Shown here in pieces: positions 51,546 through 61,372 of a DNA stretch of 64,000 bases. Position 1 is the first letter of the stretch, and every line of letters starts with the position of its first letter. The stretch lies in the NCBI GenBank assembly GCA_016342495.1, contig JAEIOG010000002.1, forward strand, positions 30,057-94,056, given 5' to 3'. The translations under genes were made by a program, and so were the position numbers. Under the pieces are notes generated by a model. The model searched no databases. It was not told the DNA's origin and worked only from the letters and a program-made list of their open reading frames with translations. This stretch comes from Phycisphaerae bacterium (lineage in GTDB: Bacteria > Planctomycetota > Phycisphaerae > Sedimentisphaerales > SM23-30).

Positions 51546-54500
51546 CTATTCAGGGATTTCTTCTTCGCCACCCTGCAGCCATTCAGAGGTCATAATCGCC
51601 AGGTCCAGCAGATTGACAAAACAATCGCCATTGAGATCAGACTGCAAGGTACAGTCAAAATCAGTTAATGCGATAGTCCCTTCATCATAATTGATATATT
51701 TAGTGTCAGGGCCAAAAAGACTATTGATATGAACCATTTCCGTATCAATAAAAGCATAAACATCAATATCGCCAATGATAAGCTTGCTGCCGGGTTTGAT
51801 ACGCAAACCGCTTAGGCTACCGCTACCAAAGAGATAGAGAGCTTCATTCTTACCATCACGGTTGCCATTGTCGATAAGGTCAACCAGCATAACTTTGGTA
51901 GGCTGAGCTTCTGAGCCAACGATCAACTGGGCCATACCGAAATTGCTTGATGTTGGTGCCAGAGCCAAATCTGCACCGGCAACTTCCAGACTGCAGACAT
52001 CGCCATTGGCAAACTGGAAAATAGCGGTATCGGTAATGAAGCTGGCTTCGTCATTGATATTAAATTGGAAATCACCATTAATATTAACCTTAGCGCCTTG
52101 GCTGGCAAAGAACCTGGTTTTTGAATTAAGATTCAAATTGCCATCAACAGTAAAGACTGTATCATTTTCAGAAATATTAAAGGTTGTATAATTATGAACA
52201 TCAAGATCTGTACCAACATAAATTTCAGCTGCACTATTAAGATTAATCTGTAGTTTTGAAGTGCTGTTAGTCATACCATAAATAACACCTACATTAGTAA
52301 AATCAATTGCTGCATTATTAGAAGCTGCGATAGTTTGAGTCCTGTATGATGTACCATTGCTGGCATTTACACTTTCTAGTGAAGAAAGATCAAGAATTGT
52401 TCCCTGGCCATCGGCCTGCAATAATGTAGTTGAAGAGCTAACCCCAGTAGCTGAATAGCTTGTTGCAATGCTATCGCCTTCGGTAGTGCCAAAAACAGCG
52501 CCGGCAGAAAGATATATCAGCGAATTGTCAATATTACTTAAGCCATTGACCAGGAAGCTTGTCTCGGAAGTCAGACTCAATGTGCTATTAGTGAAGGTTT
52601 TAAGCAATGGAGCATTTATTGTTCCGCCATCAGCTATCACAATAGCGCCTCTGTCAAAATCTGTCAAAGCTGGCAGATTAATGGTTGTCGCATCGGAGGC
52701 ATCAAATGTCGTGCCATGAGTTGCCTGCAGTAATGGTAAAGTATAGTCTGGTATATTAATGTCAAAGGTGCAATAACCAGATGGGATTTCAACCAGCGAT
52801 GATAAATCAATATCAGCATCGGTATCAATATGGAATTTCAATCTTGAAGTTGAATTACCCATGCCATAAACGGTGCCGACTGATGATAAATCGATTTTAC
52901 CATTAGAAATCGCCGAAACTGTTTGAGTTCGATATGAAGTGCCATTACTGCCATTGAAACTTTCCAGTGAAGACAAATCCAAAACAGTGCCATCGCCAGT
53001 AGTAGAAAATAAAGTTAATGATGAAGTTAAACCAGCAGCAGAGTAACTTGTTGCTACAATGTCTGTTCCATAATCAATCCCATCAGTCAGAGCTATCCTA
53101 CTATTGTCAATATCAGTCAAGTCACTTGTTATCAAAGTCCTTGTTGGATTAAGATTTAGCGAACTATATGTAAGTGAGGATAAAACAGGAGCATTTATTG
53201 TCCCGCCATCGGCAATTGTCAGGGCACCATTATAAAAACTGGTTAAAGCCGGAAGATTAATGATCGATACCGCCGAGGCATCAAATGTAGTCCCTGAAGT
53301 CCCCTGCAGTAAAGGCAATGTATATTCTGGAATATTAATATCAAAATTAACATATCCAGATGGTATTTCAAGCAATGAACTCAAATCAATCAGACCATCG
53401 CTATCCATGTGGAAATTTAAACGTGAAGTTGAATTACTCATACCCTTTACAGTTTCGACAGATGACAGATCGATTGATCCATTGCTTGTAGCAGTCAAAG
53501 TCTGTGTCCGATAAGAGGTGCCATTGCTGGCGTCAAAACTTTGTAATGATGACAAATCCATTAATGTACCTGTACCATCAACACTGAATAATGTTAATGA
53601 ACTTGTAACTCCTGTAGATGCATAAGCTATAGCATCAATTTCGTCTGTACCAAACTGATGGCCATCGGTTAAAGTAAATCTTGAATTGTCAATATTGGTC
53701 ATATCGCCAGTGATAAAAGTTCTTAATGGGTTAAGCGTTATGCTACTGTTTGTAAAAGCAGTTAATTTCGGTGCTATAATTTCAGCATCATCAGCAATGC
53801 TCATTGTACCATTGGTAAATGTATGCAGCTCAGGAAACTGAAGCTGAGTGCCGGTTGGAATATCAAAGGTAGTTTTATTAGCAGTTGCTAATGATGGGAA
53901 ATTATAAACCGGGATATCAATATCAAATCTGGTATAACCATCAACAATATCAGTAAGGTAATAAAAATTGATATAACCATCGCTGGCCATCTTGATATTT
54001 AGCGATGAAGTCGAATTGGTTGCGCTATGGATTGTACCTACCCAGGACAAATCTAAAACCCCAGAATTTGTTGCTGAAATAGTATGGGTATGATAGCTGG
54101 CGGTAAACCCGGCATCGATTGTCAACAGTTCAGGCAATGACAGGCGACTGCCATAGCCATCAACCGATAGTAATGTAATATTCTGATTATTCAAAGCAGT
54201 CGATGAAAATTCAGCGGCGTCAAATTGAACCGTCGAACCGCCATCGGTACTAATAGTTGCGCCATTTCCAAGAGTTGCGCCATCGGATGTACAGATAAAC
54301 TGGGTGTTAGCACCTGATGTTTGGACTTTACCAGCAACAATAGCGTCATCTAACACGGTCAAGCTAGTGCCTGGGTCAATAACAAGAGTACTGCCTAACG
54401 CCAGGGACAAATCGGTAACAAAGCTGGCCTGGTCAAGATCAAAATAGACAGTAAAGCCTGTCGGAATATCGACATTATAAGTGTCAAAGCCATTAACAGG

Positions 54501-54665
54501 CACCGCACCGATATCCCAGTTTGTCGGATCAGACCAGATATTAGTCCCATTGGCATTGGTCCAGGTCGCCAATTGCTCAGCTGCCAACGAAGTCGATGAA
54601 AAAATCATCATCAACAACAATAAAGTTAATACAGTAAATTTCCCGGATTTAATTGCTGATTGCAT
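51546..54665 (-). CDS. Giant secreted repeat protein with dockerin-like end
   Basis: 1039 residues. Start at the ATG giving MQSAIKSGKFTVLTLLLLMM (signal peptide), with GAGGAGG eight bases upstream. The body starts with AEQLATWTNANGTNIWSDPT (a pattern for beta-helix proteins of this lineage), then three full repeats of about 175 residues and partial ones, with recurring GTSYRTQT, NSTSRLNFH, DLSSLLEIPSGY and TNIDNSRFTLTDG, forming a beta-helix. The last 40 residues carry a dockerin-like DLNGDCFVNLLDLAIMTSEW, typical of Phycisphaerae. It is secreted or surface-bound. No enzymatic motif seen; role as adhesin or scaffold is inferred. Confidence 0.8.
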   Translation of the reverse strand: MQSAIKSGKFTVLTLLLLMMIFSSTSLAAEQLATWTNANGTNIWSDPTNWDIGAVPVNGFDTYNVDIPTGFTVYFDLDQASFVTDLSLALGSTLVIDPGTSLTVLDDAIVAGKVQTSGANTQFICTSDGATLGNGATISTDGGSTVQFDAAEFSSTALNNQNITLLSVDGYGSRLSLPELLTIDAGFTASYHTHTISATNSGVLDLSWVGTIHSATNSTSSLNIKMASDGYINFYYLTDIVDGYTRFDIDIPVYNFPSLATANKTTFDIPTGTQLQFPELHTFTNGTMSIADDAEIIAPKLTAFTNSSITLNPLRTFITGDMTNIDNSRFTLTDGHQFGTDEIDAIAYASTGVTSSLTLFSVDGTGTLMDLSSLQSFDASNGTSYRTQTLTATSNGSIDLSSVETVKGMSNSTSRLNFHMDSDGLIDLSSLLEIPSGYVNFDINIPEYTLPLLQGTSGTTFDASAVSIINLPALTSFYNGALTIADGGTINAPVLSSLTYSSLNLNPTRTLITSDLTDIDNSRIALTDGIDYGTDIVATSYSAAGLTSSLTLFSTTGDGTVLDLSSLESFNGSNGTSYRTQTVSAISNGKIDLSSVGTVYGMGNSTSRLKFHIDTDADIDLSSLVEIPSGYCTFDINIPDYTLPLLQATHGTTFDASDATTINLPALTDFDRGAIVIADGGTINAPLLKTFTNSTLSLTSETSFLVNGLSNIDNSLIYLSAGAVFGTTEGDSIATSYSATGVSSSTTLLQADGQGTILDLSSLESVNASNGTSYRTQTIAASNNAAIDFTNVGVIYGMTNSTSKLQINLNSAAEIYVGTDLDVHNYTTFNISENDTVFTVDGNLNLNSKTRFFASQGAKVNINGDFQFNINDEASFITDTAIFQFANGDVCSLEVAGADLALAPTSSNFGMAQLIVGSEAQPTKVMLVDLIDNGNRDGKNEALYLFGSGSLSGLRIKPGSKLIIGDIDVYAFIDTEMVHINSLFGPDTKYINYDEGTIALTDFDCTLQSDLNGDCFVNLLDLAIMTSEWLQGGEEEIPE

Positions 54666-54699
54666 GATAATGCCTCCTCTATTATGCAAAAATAACATG

Positions 54700-54717
54700 A
54701 TTGTGCTAAATCACAAT
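54700..54717. promoter_or_regulatory. CRP/FNR-like palindrome upstream of the repeat protein
   Basis: ATTGTG (54700-54705) and CACAAT (54712-54717) are perfect half-sites separated by CTAAAT, 34 bases before the ATG of the repeat-protein gene. The spacing fits the CRP/FNR type; no such regulator lies in the window. Confidence 0.35.
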
Positions 54718-54920
54718 GATTTTCTCATATTGTAAAATAAGAAAGGTTAAATCACCTAAACTTACAAATTTTAGTCAAATATTGATAATTTGAATAAAAT
54801 AAAGCCTATAACAATATTACTACTTTCATCCATTAAATACAATAAAAATATAGTTTGTTTGATAAATTGATAGACAGCACAAGATTGCTCATTTTAACAT
54901 TATCGGTTACAATAACGACA

Positions 54921-56084
54921 ATGACTGACAGAAGACACATTCTCCATATTGATATGGACGCTTTTTTTGCATCCGTCGAACAATTAGATAACCCCCAATT
55001 ACGCGGCAAAACGGTTATGGTCGGTGGCTCATCTAAACAACGGGGCGTGGTGGCGGCCTGCTCCTACGAAGCCCGTAAATTCGGCGTCCATAGTGCCATG
55101 CCTATGATTCAGGCTACCAGACTCTGCCCGCATGGCACCGTAATGCCCGTCAGAATGGCACGTTATGTCGAAATTTCCCGCAAGATCCACCATATTTTCC
55201 ATAATTTCACCCCTTTTGTAGAACCTTTATCAATAGATGAAGCTTTTCTGGATGTCACTGGTTGTATAAAACTTATGGGCTCAGCTGAAACTATTGGTCA
55301 AAACATAAAAAAAGAAATAAAGGAAAAAATTGGGCTGACCGCTTCGGTTGGCCTGGCACCCAATAAATTTCTGGCCAAACTCGCTTCAGATCTGGACAAA
55401 CCCGATGGCTTCGTAATCATAACCGACCAAAACAAACAGCAAATCCTCGATGCCCTGCCAATTTCCAGAATCTGGGGCATTGGCAAAGTTACAGCTGAAA
55501 AATTAAATAAAATCGGCATTAAAACCATCGCTCAGCTACGAAACACATCGCCTGATTACCTGCGTAAAATCCTTAATAATCAAACCGAAACAATCTTAAA
55601 TCTTGCTCAGGGTATCGACAACCGCAATGTAGAAACCGCAACCGAAGCAAAAAGCATATCAGCCGAGCAGACCTTTGCCAAAGATATAGACACGAAAGAA
55701 ACCCTGCTGGAAATTTTACAGGGTCAGGTCGAAGAAGTATCGGCCAGACTCAGGGCGGAATTTTTCCAGACCCGCACCATTACCCTGAAAATGCGCTACT
55801 CTGATTTTCGGACTATTACAAAAAGCCAAACCTTGCAACAACCTACTAACACTACACATGTTCTATTACAGGAAGCTCAAGATATTTTCAATAACTGGCA
55901 TAAACACACTGCTGGCCCGCTAAGACTGCTGGGATTTGGCGCTGCTAATTTAATAGAACAAGGCAAAGGCCAACAAATGCTCTTTAGCGACCCCGAAGAA
56001 GAAAAATTCAAAAAAGTTGATTCCGCTATGGATGAAATCCGTAAAAAATTTGGCAATGATGCCCTAAAACGCGGTAAATGGTAG
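54921..56084 (+). CDS. dinB: DNA polymerase IV
   Basis: Y-family translesion polymerase. Start at the ATG giving MTDRRHILHIDMDAFFASVE, the family beginning with the metal-binding aspartate; the earlier ATG adds 22 unrelated residues. Other motifs: RGVVAACSYEARKFGVHSAM, the catalytic SIDEAFLDVTG, ASVGLAPNKFLAKLASDLDK, the thumb (ISRIWGIGKVTAEKLNKIGI) and the little-finger domain. C-terminus ends with QQMLFSDPEEE, which may include the clamp-binding motif QxxLF. 387 residues, normal. I find no clear LexA box upstream. Confidence 0.95.
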   Translation: MTDRRHILHIDMDAFFASVEQLDNPQLRGKTVMVGGSSKQRGVVAACSYEARKFGVHSAMPMIQATRLCPHGTVMPVRMARYVEISRKIHHIFHNFTPFVEPLSIDEAFLDVTGCIKLMGSAETIGQNIKKEIKEKIGLTASVGLAPNKFLAKLASDLDKPDGFVIITDQNKQQILDALPISRIWGIGKVTAEKLNKIGIKTIAQLRNTSPDYLRKILNNQTETILNLAQGIDNRNVETATEAKSISAEQTFAKDIDTKETLLEILQGQVEEVSARLRAEFFQTRTITLKMRYSDFRTITKSQTLQQPTNTTHVLLQEAQDIFNNWHKHTAGPLRLLGFGAANLIEQGKGQQMLFSDPEEEKFKKVDSAMDEIRKKFGNDALKRGKW

Positions 56085-56171
56085 ACGTTGGCTACTTGAT
56101 AAACAATTCGTAAACTGCTATGATTATCCCGTGTAATTTTTACAAACATAATATTAACAGGCAATAAAACT

Positions 56172-56849
56172 ATGGTAAGACCGGTTGTGACAGATAATAC
56201 TGATCCAGTTCTTCAGGAGCTGGTGCCAGGAGCAAAAAATTTATATTTTATCTTTGGCGGAATTAATGCTGGTATTGGCATGCCCCCTTTTGAATTCTAT
56301 AAATCTTCTCAGATTATTAACCAGAACAAATTATTCGTTCGGGATTTTTCACAAACCTGGTATCAAAATGGTCTTGAAGGAATCGCCAAAGACATTTATG
56401 GCATTGGCGATTATGTAAAAGAAACTATCCAACAGCTTCAGCCAGAAAAAGTTTATTATATCGGGAATTCCATGGGAGGATTCGCAGCCATTGCAATGGC
56501 TGCTATGACAGGCCATGGCAAAGCAATAGCATTTGCCCCACAAACTTTCATCGGCCCACTTAAACGCATCAGGCACTGGGACAGACGTTGGCAGGGTCGC
56601 ATGCTTGCTACATGGAAAACCAGTTTCTATCGAAAACATATATATGACCTGCTAAAACACCTGAAATCTAACCCCGGTGATTATTCAGTTGACATTTATG
56701 TATCTTCCAACCATCGTCGAGATCTGGCACATTCCAATAACATAAAAAATTTGAAAAATGTCAATGTACACGAATATGACATTGGTGGCCATCAACTGGT
56801 AAAACACCTCAGGGATAATGGCCAACTGGCTGACATTCTTAGTATGTAA
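56172..56849 (+). CDS. Alpha/beta-hydrolase-like protein
   Basis: 225 residues. Nucleophile elbow GNSMGG in VYYIGNSMGGFAAIAMAAMT, oxyanion-like LYFIFGGINAGIGMPPFEFY, and a closing histidine in YDIGGHQLVKHLRDN give the Ser-His parts of a hydrolase triad. An acid residue is expected near 190. Similar proteins lie in capsule and LPS clusters, where the function is unknown. It ends four bases from the convergent nucleotidyltransferase-like gene, so it is next to the LPS kinase operon but transcribed oppositely. Confidence 0.72.
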   Translation: MVRPVVTDNTDPVLQELVPGAKNLYFIFGGINAGIGMPPFEFYKSSQIINQNKLFVRDFSQTWYQNGLEGIAKDIYGIGDYVKETIQQLQPEKVYYIGNSMGGFAAIAMAAMTGHGKAIAFAPQTFIGPLKRIRHWDRRWQGRMLATWKTSFYRKHIYDLLKHLKSNPGDYSVDIYVSSNHRRDLAHSNNIKNLKNVNVHEYDIGGHQLVKHLRDNGQLADILSM

Positions 56850-56853
56850 TCAA

Positions 56854-58053
56854 TTATCTGGAATCAGAGGAAATCTTTGCATATATTTCCTGATTTACTT
56901 TTTCCAGTTCATCACCATATATCGCTCTGAGCATATGCTGGGATTCATAACCATTGTCACTACCGTGCATTGCATGAAGTTTACGCGGCAGAGTTTTGTC
57001 AGCATTGAGATGTTTACGAATTTCATGTTTACGAAACACATTCTTATTTTTAACCAGCGGATATTTTCTGGCTTTTTCCGGGTCATCAAAGGGCTGAGGA
57101 TTATGGTCATAGCATATTACCGCCATCGCCGGGCCAATAAAAGTGCTTTTACCATGTTCGATCCAGTTACCACCCCGGACATTACGGGAAACGCTGGCAA
57201 CCTGCTTTTCATTTAAATCTTCCACTTTAATTATTTCGAAAGTTTCTTCCAGCAGTCTTTTAATATCAGCTACATATTCAGGAGCCATCGCATCTTCACG
57301 CACAAAAAATACAATCACATGCGAAAGCTTCTGGACCCATTGTTCCATTTGCCCGCGTTCATACTGCAATAAAAATTTATGCCAAGCTGTTTGTTTTGGC
57401 CATCGCTCCAGCAGATCCGGTGGCATATACCAGTTTTGCTCTTTAAGATAATTATGAAGGGCAAGCAGGGTATAAGGCTTCTCAATGGCAACACCTAATT
57501 CTTCACCAAAGTTTTCCATTAACTGCCTGAAGGGCCGTTTTGGATTTGGTTCAGTTGCAATATCACAGCCAGTCGGGATACCAGATTCCAGCCCTTTATG
57601 ATAAACAAGGTGAAAACCGAGAGAATAAAAATGAGTTTTCGGTGCCGGAACAAAAAAGCCCTTTTCATGCATAACCCTGTCATTAAGAATGCACTCGGCT
57701 AACACAGGCGGATAATATGGCATACCTTTATAAGCTGTGCCATAGGCTCCGGTTATGCCATACAGGTCACATTTAATTGCCCCGGGATTCTGACAGGCTA
57801 TCAAGGCAATCTTTTCGATATCAGCGACATCAATAAGCATATCAATATCTTTATCATAAGTAGCTTCCTGCGCTACTGTTATTGGCACATCATCAAACCA
57901 TCGCAAAACAACATAGCGAATGTTCTCGCGGTTGAATTGTTCAAAAACCGAAAGCACATTAGCAACTTTCATACGCACAGTTTTTTTGCGATGACCTTTA
58001 CGCCGCCATTTATATAATAATATTTCATATTTTATTTTTCTAATTATATTCAT
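56854..58053 (-). CDS. Nucleotidyltransferase-like protein of a surface-glycan cluster
   Basis: 399 residues from the ATG with GGAG six bases upstream (the longer frame starts with TTG). A basic membrane-proximal start, then the NTase-fold metal motif YDKDIDMLIDVADI (D-x-D type, about residue 65) in ENIRYVVLRWFDDVPITVAQ. Later parts are helical (FSLGFHLVYHKGL-like, LLALHNYLKEQNWYMPPDLL), ending with a basic charged segment. This resembles nucleotidyltransferase-fold proteins in LPS or capsule clusters; the real reaction is unknown. It lies 23 bases after the triple-kinase gene. Confidence 0.6.
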   Translation of the reverse strand: MNIIRKIKYEILLYKWRRKGHRKKTVRMKVANVLSVFEQFNRENIRYVVLRWFDDVPITVAQEATYDKDIDMLIDVADIEKIALIACQNPGAIKCDLYGITGAYGTAYKGMPYYPPVLAECILNDRVMHEKGFFVPAPKTHFYSLGFHLVYHKGLESGIPTGCDIATEPNPKRPFRQLMENFGEELGVAIEKPYTLLALHNYLKEQNWYMPPDLLERWPKQTAWHKFLLQYERGQMEQWVQKLSHVIVFFVREDAMAPEYVADIKRLLEETFEIIKVEDLNEKQVASVSRNVRGGNWIEHGKSTFIGPAMAVICYDHNPQPFDDPEKARKYPLVKNKNVFRKHEIRKHLNADKTLPRKLHAMHGSDNGYESQHMLRAIYGDELEKVNQEIYAKISSDSR

Positions 58054-58076
58054 CATCAACTCCAATCGCTCTGGAT

Positions 58077-60338
58077 TTAACCCATGCCCATAGCCCGGGC
58101 ATCTAAGTTCAAGCGATCCTTGATTGCCAGTTTGTCATTTTGTAGTCTTGCTACATTGTTCTGGAAAAATTCAAATGGCATAACTGTACCACTTTGCCCA
58201 TGCAATTCTTTAAGCCAATTTCCCCATAACGGTTCTGTACCTTTAAGTTTTGCATATTTAAGAAAATGTGATGCCAGCATAATCAGTTGCCCATCATTAC
58301 AAGGCTCTACAAAACTGCAATATTGCCAGTCAATTATTTTACATGCATCCTGATTCGAATCAGAAGCAAACAATAAATTGCTCGGCGAAATATCGATATG
58401 ATTAACGCCCTTTTGATACAACTTAACTAAAATCGGAATCGCCAGCAACAAAGCATTCTGGTCCTTTTGATAAAGGTCGGTTAGTTCGACATAGCCATCC
58501 AAATCCTCCATAACAATGCCACAGCTATCGACCCGATTCATTTTCTTCTTTTCAAAATAAACATAGCAGCCCGGCACATCCAAACCCGCCCGCCGGGCCT
58601 TCATATTGTTAACCACTTCCTGATATGCATATCTCTGATAACGGCGTTTATCTTTCATTCTTTGCAAAGGGAAAGCTTTTATCACATAAGACTTACCAGA
58701 TATTTCAACCCGGTAAATCGAACGCCTTACGCCCTGCTTTAAAATTTCAGCATTTATTTCACTCGGTTGGCCATTGGCCCGCATCGCATCAGCCAAAGCT
58801 TTATTTCCCAAATCAATATCAAACTGACCATCAAAGCAATACTGCCCCGGCAACTGCCAGACTTTTAAACCATCATCACAGATTTTATGTTTCAGCACAT
58901 CTTCAATTCTAAAATCGCCAAACTCCGCTAAAATCTCAAACTGCAAAACCCGGGCCATATCTTTAACTTCAGGCCAAAGCCGCCAGTTAAACAGAAAACG
59001 CTGACATTCTACATTAAATTCCTTTCTGAATTTCCCCCACGACATACATCGATGCAAAGCGTCAAGATCAATCGTAGAATACTGGCCATCAACATCAATG
59101 AAATTGGTAGCTTTCAAATCGCCATGAATAATCTGTTCATAGCCAAACTGCTTTTGCAACTTGATAAAATTGCTTAATAGGCCATGCCAGTAAGGTTCAA
59201 GGTCTTCCAAAGTTTTTCCTGCCATGAAAGTTTTCATCGCATCACGCCATGGAACATTTCTATCTTTTTGGTCGATCATCTGAAACAGACAATCATCCCC
59301 CGGCTGATATTCCGTAATAAAATAGCTGGACCCCTTAAATGGTCCGAACCGTTTTTCATATATCGCCACCGGCTTTGGCGTTAAAATACCGGCGAAGCAC
59401 TGCATATTAGCGTTCTTCCAGGAAACTTCAATCCTGCTGGGGGGCCACGGCAATTGCTTACGCACAATCTTGATGAGGCTACTCATATTATAACGCTTAA
59501 CTACCAGCTTTCTACCGCCAACATCGACAATCCCGACCGTCGTCGAATTGCCATCTTTGAGACATTGACCCCTATCCATATATGAATCGCAGTCGGCTAA
59601 GAAAGCTTTCATATTATCATCATAATAATCGCGGGCACAAATCAAATAATCAGTTGCCGATGTCTTTTTAACATATTGACTGCAATTGCGAAAAACTTTT
59701 TTAAGATATTTTTTTTCTATCTGCGATCTAATCTCACGAACTTTTGTGACAATCTCACTGGCAATACAAGGCGAAATTTCCCCACCTCTGGTCCAGCAAT
59801 ACTGCTGATATACCTGCGGGATAAAAATATCATATTGACGATTTAACTGGGCAAAAAATAAAACAATATTTTCGATACTGCCAGCTTCATCCAGGGGGCC
59901 ATCATCAGCTATAATTGCTCCGCCATCAATACAATAAATATCGTCCTGCTGATTAATAAGAAAATTGCCCAGGTGCAAGTCATCCTGTTTCAAACCGGCA
60001 TCATGCATTCTAGCGATAAGCTTAATCAGCTTCATCAAAAAATCAATTTTATCCGATCCGGCATAATCTTGCCATACCGCATCTAAACCTTTTCCCTCAG
60101 CAATGAATTCTGTCAGCAAAACCGATTGGCCATCAGATTCACATGCCTGAATTATAGCCGGGGAAAAAATATTATTTTCCTTGAGTTTCTCCAGCCCATT
60201 AACTTCCCGATCAAAATGAACTTTATGGCGATCTGCATCCAGAAAAACCTTGGCCAGCACTTTCTGCCCTGCGTATTGTCCGCTACACACAATTCTCTTA
60301 CCCGGCAAAACCCGCAAAACCTTATCACAATCAAGCAT
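58077..60338 (-). CDS. Fusion protein with three kinase-like domains
   Basis: 753 residues from the ATG with GGGGGAG five bases upstream (the longer frame starts with TTG). Three kinase-fold segments follow: (1) about 1-250, lysine in VLAKVFLDAD, loop GLKQDDLHLGNFLI (D120, N125) and YCIDGG; (2) about 265-540, lysine in LVVKRYNM, loop IIHGDLKATNF (D407, N412) and STIDLDAL; (3) about 545-753, lysine in YVIKAFPL, loop VNHIDISPSNLL (D649, N654) and KIIDWQYC. All three keep the catalytic Asp and Asn, so each may be active. WaaP/RIO-like kinases phosphorylate LPS core sugars; here substrates are unknown. Confidence 0.78.
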   Translation of the reverse strand: MLDCDKVLRVLPGKRIVCSGQYAGQKVLAKVFLDADRHKVHFDREVNGLEKLKENNIFSPAIIQACESDGQSVLLTEFIAEGKGLDAVWQDYAGSDKIDFLMKLIKLIARMHDAGLKQDDLHLGNFLINQQDDIYCIDGGAIIADDGPLDEAGSIENIVLFFAQLNRQYDIFIPQVYQQYCWTRGGEISPCIASEIVTKVREIRSQIEKKYLKKVFRNCSQYVKKTSATDYLICARDYYDDNMKAFLADCDSYMDRGQCLKDGNSTTVGIVDVGGRKLVVKRYNMSSLIKIVRKQLPWPPSRIEVSWKNANMQCFAGILTPKPVAIYEKRFGPFKGSSYFITEYQPGDDCLFQMIDQKDRNVPWRDAMKTFMAGKTLEDLEPYWHGLLSNFIKLQKQFGYEQIIHGDLKATNFIDVDGQYSTIDLDALHRCMSWGKFRKEFNVECQRFLFNWRLWPEVKDMARVLQFEILAEFGDFRIEDVLKHKICDDGLKVWQLPGQYCFDGQFDIDLGNKALADAMRANGQPSEINAEILKQGVRRSIYRVEISGKSYVIKAFPLQRMKDKRRYQRYAYQEVVNNMKARRAGLDVPGCYVYFEKKKMNRVDSCGIVMEDLDGYVELTDLYQKDQNALLLAIPILVKLYQKGVNHIDISPSNLLFASDSNQDACKIIDWQYCSFVEPCNDGQLIMLASHFLKYAKLKGTEPLWGNWLKELHGQSGTVMPFEFFQNNVARLQNDKLAIKDRLNLDARAMGMG

Positions 60339-60529
60339 AGCATCTCCCCCTGCAATATCAAGCTCCAGGACAAATGGCACCTTAACTTCATATTGAGCAT
60401 TTTTCAAATATTGACATGTAACTCTATTTGCTTGCAAAATCTTTATATAATTCCTTTATATGCTCATAATAATTGAGTTTGTGCGTTTAAGTTAATATAT
60501 GGCAGGGCTTTAACCTTGGCTCTGCCAGA

Positions 60530-61372
60530 TTAAGCCATACCCTTTGGGTATATCGTAAATAAATTTTCCGGTTCTTTCTTAAAATCCCGTCGATAAGTTT
60601 TGACCGCCCGAGCCTGAACCGCCTGCCAGAAACTTTTATCTTCAGTGAATGTTTCGCGTAATAACTTACCGGTATAAACTTTAATAAAGCGACAAAAATC
60701 AGCTCGAGTCAAACCAATATCCATAGCCGAAAAATACAACCCGCCAATATCTTTCACCAGCCAGCGAAACGGAACCTTTTCACGAATTTGTGCCCGATGT
60801 AAATCAATCAGAAATAATCTCGGTTCACAATTCAAATATTTTTCCGGCCCTCCGGTAACATCCAGCAAAAAATGACAAATATAAAAATCACGATGATTCA
60901 TGCCATTATCATGCAGGGTTTTGGCAATCGAAGCCATCTTAGTTAATAACTTCCGTTTGAATTTCGGTACCGGAAGCTCTGTTGGCCAATTGCGACAGGT
61001 ATCTTCCAGGCTTTCAACATTGATCAATTCTTTCGTAACCAAAAAAGAGCGTTGGCTAGCTAATGATTTGCCATCACTGCCAAAGGCAACAACTTCCATG
61101 GTGTCGACACCCAGCTCTTTTAGTTTTTCCAATGCCAGTTTTTCATAGCCTGCGCCGATATGGGGCTTACGAAAATGTGAAAGCTCATCCAGCACAGCTC
61201 CTAATCCAGCGGCAAAATGTTTCTTAATATAAAAACCCTGCCCATCAATTTCAAATCGACCAGTCTTGCGATTCTTAAAATCGCGAACTATGTCTATATC
61301 AATTCGCAGGAAAACTTCAATGTCCTTGAATTCAGCAAAAAACTTTTTATATTTTTCCACGATATAAATCAT
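60530..61372 (-). CDS. RfaP/WaaP-like LPS core kinase
   Basis: 280 residues with FYIKKHFAAGLGAVLDELSH (lysine and glycine loop), the helix KLALEKLKELGVDTMEVVAF, MASIAKTLHDNGMNHRDFYI (HRD motif, catalytic Asp) with CHFLLD following, and LFLIDLHRAQI (the DFG-like region). It closely follows the LPS heptose kinase RfaP layout. It phosphorylates heptose or another core sugar on the cytoplasmic side, supporting a core LPS. It overlaps the glycosyltransferase gene by four bases (ATGA), so it is in one operon. Confidence 0.85.
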   Translation of the reverse strand: MIYIVEKYKKFFAEFKDIEVFLRIDIDIVRDFKNRKTGRFEIDGQGFYIKKHFAAGLGAVLDELSHFRKPHIGAGYEKLALEKLKELGVDTMEVVAFGSDGKSLASQRSFLVTKELINVESLEDTCRNWPTELPVPKFKRKLLTKMASIAKTLHDNGMNHRDFYICHFLLDVTGGPEKYLNCEPRLFLIDLHRAQIREKVPFRWLVKDIGGLYFSAMDIGLTRADFCRFIKVYTGKLLRETFTEDKSFWQAVQARAVKTYRRDFKKEPENLFTIYPKGMA

